A stretch of 64,000 nucleotides of DNA from Bacillota bacterium. GTDB taxonomy: Bacteria; Bacillota; Sulfobacillia; JAJZYS01; JAJZLH01. A program made the position numbers and the translations under genes. Positions 53,205 to 60,884 of this stretch are shown one piece after another; positions within the stretch are counted from its first letter, which is position 1, and each line of letters starts with the position of its first letter. The stretch spans positions 271,879 through 335,878 of the forward strand of contig JAJZLY010000008.1 of assembly GCA_021850485.1 (NCBI GenBank), given 5' to 3'. The notes below the pieces were generated by a model. That model had not been told where the DNA came from and searched no databases. It worked only from the letters and a program-made list of their open reading frames with translations.

Positions 53205-54467
53205 CTAGCGTTCGGCCGCCAGGTCGATCGGCTGGCCCAAGAGCGTGGTGTGGCTGGCGGTGGTCTCGGCGACGATTCGCCCGGCTTTCACCACCAGCCG
53301 AATCGGGGCCAGCCGACGGATGGCATTCCACTTGTCCTTGGCCTCGATCAGCACCAGGTCGGCCGGCTTGCCGACCTCCAGGCCGTAGCGATCGGAGATG
53401 CCCAGGGTGCGGGCGGCGTTCACCGTCACCATGTCGTAGCAGGCCATCACTTCTTGGCGGCCGGTCATCTGCGCCACATGTACCGCCATGTGGGCCGGTT
53501 GCAGCATGTTGCCGGTGCCCAGCGAATACCACGGGTCCATCACATCGTCGTAGCCGAGCGAGACATTGAGTCCGTGCTGCCACAGTTCTTTCACCCGGGT
53601 CAGGCCGCGCCGCTTGGGGTAGGTGTCCATCCGCCCCTGCAACGTGATGTTGACCAGCGGGTTTGCCACAAAGTTGATGCCAGCGCGCTGTAAGAAGCTC
53701 ATCAGCTTGAAGGCGTAGGCGTCGTCGTAGCTGCCCATGGCGGTGGTGTGACTGGCCGTCACCAGCGCGCCCATACCGGAGCGAATGGCCAGTGCGGCCA
53801 CGATTTCCAAGAACCGAGACTGCGGGTCATCGGTCTCATCGCAGTGGATGTCGATCGGCCGCCCGTATTTCTCGGCCAGCCGAAAGCTGATCGCCACCGA
53901 CTCGGCGCCCATGTCCCTGGTCAACTCGTAGTGCGGGATGCCGCCGACTACGTCGACGCCCAGCCGCAGCGCCTCTTCCATCAGCTCTGCACCTTTCGGA
54001 TAGGACAAAATGCCCTCTTGCGGGAAGGCGACCAGCTGGACGTCGACCAGTCCGCGCAGATTTTGCTTCACCTCGAGCAGCGCTTGCACCGCCGTCAGCT
54101 TGGGGTCGGTGGTGTCTACGTGCGAGCGGACATGGAGCACGCCCTGGGCCGCCTGCCAGTGCAGCAGGCGGGTGGCCCGCCCGATCACGTCTTGCCGGCT
54201 GAGTGTTTGTTTGCGAAGGGCCCAGGTCTCGATCCCCTCGAACAAGGTGCCGCTCTCGTTCCACTTCGGCTCGCCGGCGGTGAGCGTGGTGTCCAAATGC
54301 ACGTGGCTCTCCACCAAAGGCGGCGAAAGCATCAGTCCGCTGACATCGCGCTCAACGTCGGCCGGTCCAGCGATCGCCGGGCCGATGGCGGCAATCTTGC
54401 CGTCCGCCATCGCCACGTCGACCTGGGCACCATCCAACCAAGCGCCTCGCAACACCAACTGGTGCAT
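53205..54467 (-). CDS. Cytosine-deaminase-like amidohydrolase
   Basis: 420 residues of the amidohydrolase superfamily: metal-binding H-V-H in E-S-H-V-H-L-D-T-T, D-I-H-C-D-E-T-D-D, A-S-H-T-T-A-M-G and the terminal D in G-Y-D-D-V-M-D-P-W. This order matches CodA-type cytosine/isoguanine deaminases, which use one iron or zinc. ATG 54467 has AGGAGGG 7 bases upstream. It converges on aroH with only a one-base gap. Confidence 0.88.
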   Translation of the reverse strand: MHQLVLRGAWLDGAQVDVAMADGKIAAIGPAIAGPADVERDVSGLMLSPPLVESHVHLDTTLTAGEPKWNESGTLFEGIETWALRKQTLSRQDVIGRATRLLHWQAAQGVLHVRSHVDTTDPKLTAVQALLEVKQNLRGLVDVQLVAFPQEGILSYPKGAELMEEALRLGVDVVGGIPHYELTRDMGAESVAISFRLAEKYGRPIDIHCDETDDPQSRFLEIVAALAIRSGMGALVTASHTTAMGSYDDAYAFKLMSFLQRAGINFVANPLVNITLQGRMDTYPKRRGLTRVKELWQHGLNVSLGYDDVMDPWYSLGTGNMLQPAHMAVHVAQMTGRQEVMACYDMVTVNAARTLGISDRYGLEVGKPADLVLIEAKDKWNAIRRLAPIRLVVKAGRIVAETTASHTTLLGQPIDLAAER

Positions 54468-54616
54468 GCCATTCCCTCCTGCCTGATCAGCGCCAACTGT
54501 CTTGTCCCCGCTGCGGCCTAAACTCCCATTCCGCAATCAGCGCGCCCCTCCTTTCGCCTGCGCGTGCTACCATGACAGGGCACACGACAGGCACTTTCCG
54601 AGGAGGAATCGACCGG

Positions 54617-54853
54617 ATGACGATCACGATTCGTTACTGCACCGAATGAGGATATCTGGATGAGGCCGCCCGGGTGGCGGTCGAGATCTTGGACATGTTC
54701 GAGAACAAGATCCGCTCCCTGACCCTGACGCCGGGATTGAATGGGGTCTTCGAAATCACCTTGAATGAGCGGCAGATCTTTTCCAAAAAGGATACAGGTG
54801 AGTTCCCCGAACCCGGTGCCATCTCCCGGCTGATCGAAGAGCGCGCCCTCTAG
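54617..54853 (+). CDS. SelW-like (Rdx family) selenoprotein
   Basis: 78 residues if TGA (54647-54649) is read as selenocysteine. ATG 54617 has AGGAGG 10 bases upstream. The N-terminus is I-T-I-R-Y-C8-T-E-U11-G-Y-L, the C-x-x-U redox motif of SelW/SelT/SelH-type proteins, followed by E-A-A, the hydrophobic strands and a final helix (A-I-S-R-L-I-E-E) of the small thioredoxin-like Rdx fold. Length fits the family. A stable hairpin follows the TGA (54664-54682). If TGA were a stop the gene would end after ten residues while the rest of the frame stayed open and family-like. Likely a thiol-linked redox protein. Confidence 0.88.
54664..54682 (+). promoter_or_regulatory. Candidate bacterial SECIS hairpin (SelW-like gene)
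   Basis: GGCCGCC (54664-54670) pairs with GGCGGTC (54676-54682), seven pairs including one G-U, over the loop C-G-G-G-U. The loop G at 54672 is 23 bases after the UGA, inside the usual 16-37 base window for bacterial SECIS elements, which bind SelB. Confidence 0.6.
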
Positions 54854-54985
54854 CCACCACCCTGGCGGGAACCTTGCCACAGGGCCGAGGTGTCAGGTCG
54901 AACAGAGCCGTTTCACCAAGCCGCCACCAGATCAGGTGGTGGCTTGGGTGCTGACCGATCGTCCCATCGACCAGGGGGTGTGCTG

Positions 54986-57037
54986 ATGCCAAAGCCGCAG
55001 CGATCTGCCGGCCGCCAACGCTGGCTTACTCTGGTCATCGCCACCGCTGGCGTGCTGGTGGTGGCCACAGCGCTGATCGTGCTCACCCGGCCGCACGCCC
55101 CGGCTGCGCCAGCAACTCAGGCAGCCGCTACGCTGACGCCGCCTGCCACCTTGACCGCTGTCGACCTGCTCTCGCCGCATGTCGGCTGGGTGGCCGGCTA
55201 CACTCCGGCCAGCGGCCAGGGTCAGCTGCTGAGCAGCCAAGATGGCGGTGCCCACTGGCACGTGGATACGTTGGCCGGAGACCAGGTGCTGGCGCTCGCC
55301 ATGAGCGGGCCTACCCAGGGCATGCTCTTGGCCGAGACCGGCTGCAATGCGTATGTGTGCAAGCAGCTCGCCATCTTGTCCACCACCACCGGCAGCCGTT
55401 GGTCGGTGCGCTGGACGCACCCGCTGGTGCCCGTCGTGATGCAAAACCTGTCGGCGCTACAGGGCGCGGTTTTGGTCGTCCGGCCCACCGCCAGTTGGGC
55501 CCTGGTCGGAGGGTTGTTGCTCACCAGCACCAACGGCGGTGTCACCTGGCATCTGGTCCACATCGGCTTTGGCTTGACGCCCACCTCTTTGTCGGTGGTC
55601 GGCCACACTGCGGTGGTGGCTGCGGTCAGTCCGCCTCAAGCCGCCGTATCTGAGGTCAGCGTGCTGATCAGCCAAGATGGCGGTGCAGTCTGGCACAGCT
55701 TGTTCCACATCACGCCAGCGGGCGGGCTGTTCCCCTACTCGGCAGGCGTGTCCTTCGCCACCGGGCAAGACGGCTGGCTGTACTACAAAAATGGCACCAG
55801 CTGGCAAGCCTTCCTCTGGCACACCCAAAACGGCGGCCGCACCTGGACTGCACAAGCAGGTGCCCCCGGCTCCGGGCGGACCGTGTCCCTGGCCCCGGTG
55901 TTCGTCTCGCCCAGCCTTGGCTGGCTGCCCGTCTCTGAGGGCGCCGCCCCGTTTCCGGGCGGACTGTACGTGACCACAGACGGCGGTGCGCACTGGACTG
56001 GTGTCGGCACCTCGTTTCAAAATCCGTGGAGCCTGCAGGCGGTCTCGTTGCTCGCATCTGGCACTGGCTGGGCGGTGATCGATCAGTCTTCGGGGCTGAG
56101 CGTGCTGGCGCAGACCACAGACGGCGGCCACCAGTGGCAAGACCTGCTGCCGGCCCTGCGCCCGACCGCTGGCGTGGCCTTTTCTTCAGCTGCAAGCGGC
56201 ATCGGCATCGGCGCTCCGATTGATTCAGGCGCCGTGCTGGTGACCCAAAATGGCGGGCGCAGCTGGCGGCAGGTGGCGTCGTTGCCGGCGGATCTGACCG
56301 CCCTCAGCGTATCTGGCGGCCAGGTGATGGTCAGCGGCCAGGATGCCGCCTTGGCCAACCAACTGGTGCTCTATGCCGGCAGTGGCAGTCCGCTGCATTT
56401 TCGGCTCAGATACCAGATGCCGGTGCCCTACACCGACCTGCCGGCGGCGACTCCGCTGTTGCACTTTTCCTCGGCCAGCCAAGGCGTGTGGAAGGTGTTC
56501 GGCTTTCCCAGAGCCGTGGTGCTTGCGACCACGGATGGCGGCACCAGCTGGCAGCCGCTGGCCAGCTATGCCCGCGCTCCTGGCACTTGGGACGCCTTGG
56601 AGTACCTGAGCGCCAACCAGGCGGTCTTGGCCACCCAGCTCTCCGCCTCGGCCGTCAACGCCGCCGGCACCGACTTCCCGGTTTCGCTCTCTGCCTCCGT
56701 CAGCGCTGGCGCCAGCTGGCAGGTGATCAATCAGCTGGCCTTGCCGGGATGGATGCAGGCGATGGACTTTCTCAGCCCCAGCCAGGGCTGGCTGCTGGTG
56801 GAGTCGGCCCCGCTCAGCGCCCACCCCTCAGAGTGGCTGTATGCCACCAAAGACGGCGGCCTCACCTGGCAGTCCCATCGGCTGAGCCTGCCGCCGGCCC
56901 TGGTGCCGCTCAGCCCGCTGGGTGGCAGCGAACTGCTCAGCTTGGACTTTGCCACCGCCAAGGCGGGCTGGATCGTCTCGGCAGGCGCCCTTTTGCGCAC
57001 CACCGACGGCGGTCAGACCTGGCAGGTCGTGCCCTAG
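54986..57037 (+). CDS. Ycf48/BNR-like repeat protein, membrane-anchored
   Basis: 683 residues: an N-terminal membrane helix (T-L-V-I-A-T-A-G-V-L-V-V-A-T-A) then about ten repeats of the Ycf48/sortilin-like propeller kind, each with T-x-D-G-G-x-x-W or Q-D-G-G-A-H-W and a following S-x-x-x-G-W. The propeller probably lies outside the membrane; such proteins bind glycans, peptides or assembling complexes. ATG 54986 has AGGGGG upstream. Its TAG shares a CTAG palindrome with the stop of the convergent OsmC gene. Confidence 0.82.
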   Translation: MPKPQRSAGRQRWLTLVIATAGVLVVATALIVLTRPHAPAAPATQAAATLTPPATLTAVDLLSPHVGWVAGYTPASGQGQLLSSQDGGAHWHVDTLAGDQVLALAMSGPTQGMLLAETGCNAYVCKQLAILSTTTGSRWSVRWTHPLVPVVMQNLSALQGAVLVVRPTASWALVGGLLLTSTNGGVTWHLVHIGFGLTPTSLSVVGHTAVVAAVSPPQAAVSEVSVLISQDGGAVWHSLFHITPAGGLFPYSAGVSFATGQDGWLYYKNGTSWQAFLWHTQNGGRTWTAQAGAPGSGRTVSLAPVFVSPSLGWLPVSEGAAPFPGGLYVTTDGGAHWTGVGTSFQNPWSLQAVSLLASGTGWAVIDQSSGLSVLAQTTDGGHQWQDLLPALRPTAGVAFSSAASGIGIGAPIDSGAVLVTQNGGRSWRQVASLPADLTALSVSGGQVMVSGQDAALANQLVLYAGSGSPLHFRLRYQMPVPYTDLPAATPLLHFSSASQGVWKVFGFPRAVVLATTDGGTSWQPLASYARAPGTWDALEYLSANQAVLATQLSASAVNAAGTDFPVSLSASVSAGASWQVINQLALPGWMQAMDFLSPSQGWLLVESAPLSAHPSEWLYATKDGGLTWQSHRLSLPPALVPLSPLGGSELLSLDFATAKAGWIVSAGALLRTTDGGQTWQVVP

Positions 57038-57513
57038 GCGGACGGCCCTGTCACAACCAACTGCTCGTTCCAGTACACGGCGTAGCTGACCTGGGCGACC
57101 GGCTTGAGCATGGCCGCCACCGGGCAGTATTTGGTGAACGAGAGTTCGGCGGCGCGCATGAAGTGAGGCAGGGCCCCTTCATCCCCGGTGCCCCGGTAAC
57201 TGAGCCGGATGGCGGTGAACACCTTGGGGTGGGACTCAGCGGTATCTCCCTCGGCCGTCATCTCGAAGCGATCGAGCCGCTTGCCCATCTTCTGCATGAT
57301 CGCCGCTACGTCCATGCCGGTGCAGCCGGTCAGGGCCACCAGAATCAACTCCTTAGGGCGCGCACCGTGGCCATCTTCGAGCACCCCGTCCATCGCCACC
57401 TGGTGTCCCGAGCCCGATCGACCGGCAAACCTCAGCCCCTGTTCCCAGAGTGCGCTCGCTTGCTCCACCGTCCGAACCTCCCCTTGCCTGTGACCCTTTC
57501 GCTCAGCCGCCAT
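57034..57513 (-). CDS. OsmC/Ohr-family protein
   Basis: 159 residues with the two redox cysteines of the OsmC family: A-L-T-G-C-T-G-M-D and S-F-T-K-Y-C-P-V-A. The preceding R-P-K-E-L-I-L-V-A fits the OsmC core helix. Members reduce organic hydroperoxides or act on modified thiols. ATG 57513 is chosen because homologous-looking sequence starts there; upstream frame is the antisense of the recombinase gene. Confidence 0.87.
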   Translation of the reverse strand: MAAERKGHRQGEVRTVEQASALWEQGLRFAGRSGSGHQVAMDGVLEDGHGARPKELILVALTGCTGMDVAAIMQKMGKRLDRFEMTAEGDTAESHPKVFTAIRLSYRGTGDEGALPHFMRAAELSFTKYCPVAAMLKPVAQVSYAVYWNEQLVVTGPSA

Positions 57514-57678
57514 GCGCCGCCGGAGCAGGCCTCCCGTCTGCCCCACCCGGCCGCTTGGCCAAGCGACTTCGCCCATTGTATGCCACACAGGTGCACACGC
57601 TGGCCACAAGCGACCCGCCTTGTGGCGCGCAGGAAGGCGACGGCGCTGCGCGGAAGGGTGTCGCCCAGAGGTGAAGGC

Positions 57679-58611
57679 ATGATCAACCCACCGGCCCAGG
57701 ACAGCGCCCGGCCGATCGCCCTGTCCGACGACCAGGTGGTGGAGCGCTGGCTGGCAGCGCGCATAGCCGCCCATCCGGCCAGCGCTGAGACCGTGCGCGC
57801 CTACCGCCGGGAGGTGCGTCGCTTCCAGCTTTGGGTGGCCAAGTCGCTGCGCCATGTCACCTATGGCGACGTCAACCGCTTCGTCGTCCACCTCGACCAA
57901 GAGGCCAAGCTCGATCCTAGCTCGGTGGCCAGGGCGCTGGCCGCCTTGCGCAGTCTGTTCGATTACGCCGTGGCGGAGGGGTTCTTCCGCCAAGACAACC
58001 CCACCCGCATGGTGTCTGCCCCAGTCCGTCGCCATCGGCCGCCGCCGTCGCTGCTGGGGTCAGGTCAGGTCTGGGCGCTGCTGGAGGCCAGCAGCCAACT
58101 GGAGTTACGGGATCGGCTGCTCCTGTTGGCAGTCCTGGTCCTGGGATGTCGGGCGGACGAGGCCGGCGCCCTGCGCTGGGGGGATTTCGTGCGAGATCCG
58201 GCCGACCGCCTGGGCTGCCTGATCGCAAGCGGCACCAGCGCAGAGCGGACGGTGGCGGTGCCTGGCCCGCTGGGCGCACTGTTCGCTGCCTGGCGAGAGG
58301 TGGCCGCGGTGAGCGGCCCCTGGGACCGGTTCGACCGCCGCTACCTGTTTGGCACCAGAGGGCAGCGCCCGCTGTCCGAGGCTGCGGTGCGCCGTCTGGT
58401 GGGTGCTGCCTGCCGCCGTCTTCTGGGTCAAGGAGCCCCCACCTTGCATCTGCTGCGCTTGTCCGGTGCCAGCCTGGCTCTGTTGGCCGGCCAGTCACCG
58501 GCGCAACTGGCATCGGACTGGGATCTGTCGCTTGAGACCGTGTCCGGCCTGCAGCGGATCAGCCGGTCTCTGGCCGAGTCCACACCGCTGCAGATCTGGC
58601 CCCAGGCCTGA
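57679..58611 (+). CDS. Tyrosine-recombinase-like protein lacking the catalytic Tyr
   Basis: 310 residues: a SAM-like N-terminal DNA-binding domain (A-Y-R-R-E-V-R-R-F-Q-L-W) and a catalytic-like domain with R158 in G-C-R-A-D-E-A, H257 and R260 in H-L-L-R, and W281 at the second His/Trp position. The beta-hairpin Lys is not evident, and the nucleophile position (about 291-292, in G-L-Q-R-I-S) is Leu-Gln instead of Tyr. It is probably unable to cut DNA; it may bind sites or be decaying. ATG 57679. Confidence 0.78.
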   Translation: MINPPAQDSARPIALSDDQVVERWLAARIAAHPASAETVRAYRREVRRFQLWVAKSLRHVTYGDVNRFVVHLDQEAKLDPSSVARALAALRSLFDYAVAEGFFRQDNPTRMVSAPVRRHRPPPSLLGSGQVWALLEASSQLELRDRLLLLAVLVLGCRADEAGALRWGDFVRDPADRLGCLIASGTSAERTVAVPGPLGALFAAWREVAAVSGPWDRFDRRYLFGTRGQRPLSEAAVRRLVGAACRRLLGQGAPTLHLLRLSGASLALLAGQSPAQLASDWDLSLETVSGLQRISRSLAESTPLQIWPQA

Positions 58612-58648
58612 GTCTTCGGTCCCGTATCCGACACAAGGAGGTAGCGTC

Positions 58649-59317
58649 GTGGCGCTTGAGATTCAGTGGTTCGGTCAGTCCGCCTTTCGGCTCTCAGACG
58701 GTGGGCTGGTGGTGTTCATCGATCCCTTCGGGCCGATGGACGGACTCAGTGGCCGTAAATTGCGCTTTGCATACCCACCGATCCCGGTGCAAGTTGCCGA
58801 TCTGTTGCTGATCACCCATGAGCATCTGGACCACAACCACCAGGCCACCGTCAGCGGATCGCCCGTGGTGGTCCGTTCCACCGCTGGCAGTTTCGAATCA
58901 CCCTGTGGCCCGGTGACCGCCATCGCCTCCGAGCACGACCCCGTGGCCGGCACCCGCCGCGGGCCGAATACCATCTTTGCCTTCTCCCTGGGCGGCTTTC
59001 GCATCGCCCACTTTGGCGACTTCGGCCAGCTCGCCTTGCGGCCCGAGCAAAAGGCCGCGCTCGGCCAGATCGACTTGGCCTTCTTGCCAGTCGGTGCCGG
59101 CCCCACCATCGACGGCAACCAGGCCGCTGAGATCGCCCGGGAGATCGGCGCCAGTTGGGTGGTGCCCATGCACTACCGCACCCCGGCCATCGACTTCCTG
59201 GAGCCATTGGACACCTTTTTGGCTGCCATGCCACACCGGCACACACCGGCGGTGACCGCCGTGGCCGAGGCGGCGGCGGAAACACCGACTGCACTGGTCT
59301 TGAGCCCGCCCCTGTAA
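58649..59317 (+). CDS. UlaG/MBL-fold metal-dependent hydrolase
   Basis: 222 residues of the metallo-beta-lactamase fold: W-F-G-Q-S-A-F-R-L, then T-H-E-H-L-D-H-N-H supplying metal ligands, H-F-G-D-F-G-Q-L, and V-P-M-H-Y near the end. UlaG-like proteins hydrolyse lactones or other esters; substrate unknown. GTG 58649 has AAGGAGG 7 bases upstream. Confidence 0.87.
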   Translation: MALEIQWFGQSAFRLSDGGLVVFIDPFGPMDGLSGRKLRFAYPPIPVQVADLLLITHEHLDHNHQATVSGSPVVVRSTAGSFESPCGPVTAIASEHDPVAGTRRGPNTIFAFSLGGFRIAHFGDFGQLALRPEQKAALGQIDLAFLPVGAGPTIDGNQAAEIAREIGASWVVPMHYRTPAIDFLEPLDTFLAAMPHRHTPAVTAVAEAAAETPTALVLSPPL

Positions 59318-59423
59318 AACTGCCGCCACACCCTAGCTCACCGGCGAAGGCCAGCGCACCGGGCGGCGGCCCGCGCTGGCTTGGACTTGTCGGCGGGGGG
59401 AGGTTGTATGATAAAGTCGATCT

Positions 59424-59510
59424 GGACCTAGGAGAGCCGCATGGCTGATGCACTCGATTGCGCTTCGACTGCCGGTGTGCGGTCTGGGTGATGCCAGCGG
59501 AGAGGGGTCC
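59424..59510 (+). promoter_or_regulatory. TPP riboswitch
   Basis: The 3' half has the conserved C-T-G-G-G-T-G-A-T-G-C-C-A-G-C-G of the thiamine-pyrophosphate aptamer (59484-59499) and the 5' half a variant G-G-C-T-G-A-T-G (usual G-G-C-T-G-A-G-A). GGACC (59424-59428) pairs with GGTCC (59506-59510) as the P1 closing stem. It lies upstream of a thiamine operon, and the following C-C-A-G-C-G-C-T-G-G palindrome touches the ribosome-binding site, so control may be translational. Confidence 0.8.
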
Positions 59511-59541
59511 TAGCCAGCCAGCGCTGGGGGAGGGATTTGGC

Positions 59542-60135
59542 TTGGATCTCAGGTTGCATTTTCTGGTTCCCGCAGATCCGGCCTGGCTCCCCAGAGTAGA
59601 GGCGGCGATCAGCGGCGGTGTGAGCGTGGTGCAGTTGCGGGCCAAGGGTACAGACGACCGCACCCTCTTGGCCGTTGGCCAAAAGTTGCGTGAGCTGACC
59701 GATCACCGCGGCGTGTCATTGGTGGTGAACGATCGGCCCGACCTGGCACTATTGCTGGAGGCGGACGGCGTTCATCTTGGGCAGAGCGATCTGCCAGTTC
59801 ATGAGGTGCGACGGTTGGTGGGATCCAGTTTGCAGATCGGCCTGTCGACCCACTCCTTATCGGAGGCCATTGAGGCCTGTGAGCAGCCGGTGGACTACCT
59901 GGCGTTTGGCCCGGTCTTCAGCACTCGATCCAAGCAGGCGGTGGCACCGACGACCGGTCTGCGCACGCTGGCCGAGGTGACCAAGCGGGCGACCAAACCG
60001 GTGGTGGCGATTGGCGGCATCTCTTCGGCAAACAGCGCTCGCATCCGGGAGGCAGGAGCGGTGGGCTTGGCCGTAATCGAGGCCCTGGCTCTAGCCCCAG
60101 ACCCGGCCAAGGAGGCCCAGGCCCTGTTGGCCTGA
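59542..60135 (+). CDS. thiE: Thiamine-phosphate synthase (ThiE)
   Basis: 197 residues of the TIM-barrel ThiE family: V-V-Q-L-R-A-K-G, V-N-D-R-P-D-L-A, G-V-H-L-G-Q, L-S-T-H-S, D-Y-L-A-F-G-P-V-F, and A-I-G-G-I. It joins the thiazole and pyrimidine phosphates. TTG 59542 is preferred because GGGGAGGG lies about 8 bases upstream; ATG 59491 lies within the riboswitch. First gene after the TPP riboswitch. Confidence 0.83.
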   Translation: MDLRLHFLVPADPAWLPRVEAAISGGVSVVQLRAKGTDDRTLLAVGQKLRELTDHRGVSLVVNDRPDLALLLEADGVHLGQSDLPVHEVRRLVGSSLQIGLSTHSLSEAIEACEQPVDYLAFGPVFSTRSKQAVAPTTGLRTLAEVTKRATKPVVAIGGISSANSARIREAGAVGLAVIEALALAPDPAKEAQALLA

Positions 60136-60230
60136 ACCCCCCTTCGCACGCTCGCTGACCGCGAATTAGGCGGGGCCGTGCCCACTTCGGGGCGCGGCCT
60201 CGATCCATCTCATCGAAGGGAGCCAGCATC

Positions 60231-60884
60231 GTGCCCAAGGCCACGTTGCACCTGATCGTCGATGGACGCACGCCGATTGACGCCGTGGCGGCAGCGCTGG
60301 CGGCTGGTGTGGATGTGATCCAGCTGCGCGACCGTTCTAGCGCGGCGAGAGATCTGTACCAGCAGGCCCAGAGCCTGCTGCCTGAGATCCGTAGCGCCAA
60401 GGCCGGCCTGATCGTCAACGACCGCCTGGACGTCGGTCTGGCGGTGGCGGCCACCGGCGTGCATCTAGCGGGCCGCAGCCTCGCCCCGCAGGTGGCCAGG
60501 ACAGTGGCTGGCGAGTTGTTGCTGGGTGCCAGTGTGCACAGCCTGCCCGATGCGCTGGCGATTGCCCCCTGGGTGGACTACCTCACCTTCGGGCCGATCT
60601 TTGCCACCGCCTCGCATCCGGGCCAGTTGGGGGCCGGCCTGGTCGCCCTGGCGGAGGTGGTGCGCTCTGTGCCCTGCCCGGTGCTGGCCATCGGCGGCAT
60701 CGGCCCGGCCAATGCCGCATCCGTCGTCACCGCTGGCGCCAGCGGCGTAGTGGTGATCTCCGCCATCTTGCAGGCCGAAAACGTCGCTCGAGCGACCGCC
60801 GACCTGAGACAATCTCTCGACCTAGGACCCGATCCGATGCGGGCCGACCCGGCGTTGATCAAAGGGGGCCGGCTTAGATGGTGA
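60231..60884 (+). CDS. ThiE/TenI paralogue
   Basis: 217 residues, a second ThiE-like barrel: V-I-Q-L-R-D-R, I-V-N-D-R-L-D, G-V-H-L-A-G-R-S, G-A-S-V-H-S, D-Y-L-T-F-G-P-I-F and A-I-G-G-I-G. The G-V-H-S region and shorter substrate loop resemble TenI, a thiazole tautomerase that acts after ThiG. GTG 60231 has GAAGGGAG upstream. It overlaps the ThiS-ThiG gene by 7 bases. Confidence 0.8.
   Translation: MPKATLHLIVDGRTPIDAVAAALAAGVDVIQLRDRSSAARDLYQQAQSLLPEIRSAKAGLIVNDRLDVGLAVAATGVHLAGRSLAPQVARTVAGELLLGASVHSLPDALAIAPWVDYLTFGPIFATASHPGQLGAGLVALAEVVRSVPCPVLAIGGIGPANAASVVTAGASGVVVISAILQAENVARATADLRQSLDLGPDPMRADPALIKGGRLRW

Noticed and set aside
53203-53205. A hidden terminator or RNA between aroH and the deaminase gene
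   Set aside because: Only one base separates the stop codons; no hairpin is present.
56488-57678. Upstream extension of the recombinase frame, overlapping the Ycf48-like gene
   Set aside because: It runs through two other genes in a different frame; the real start is the ATG at 57679.
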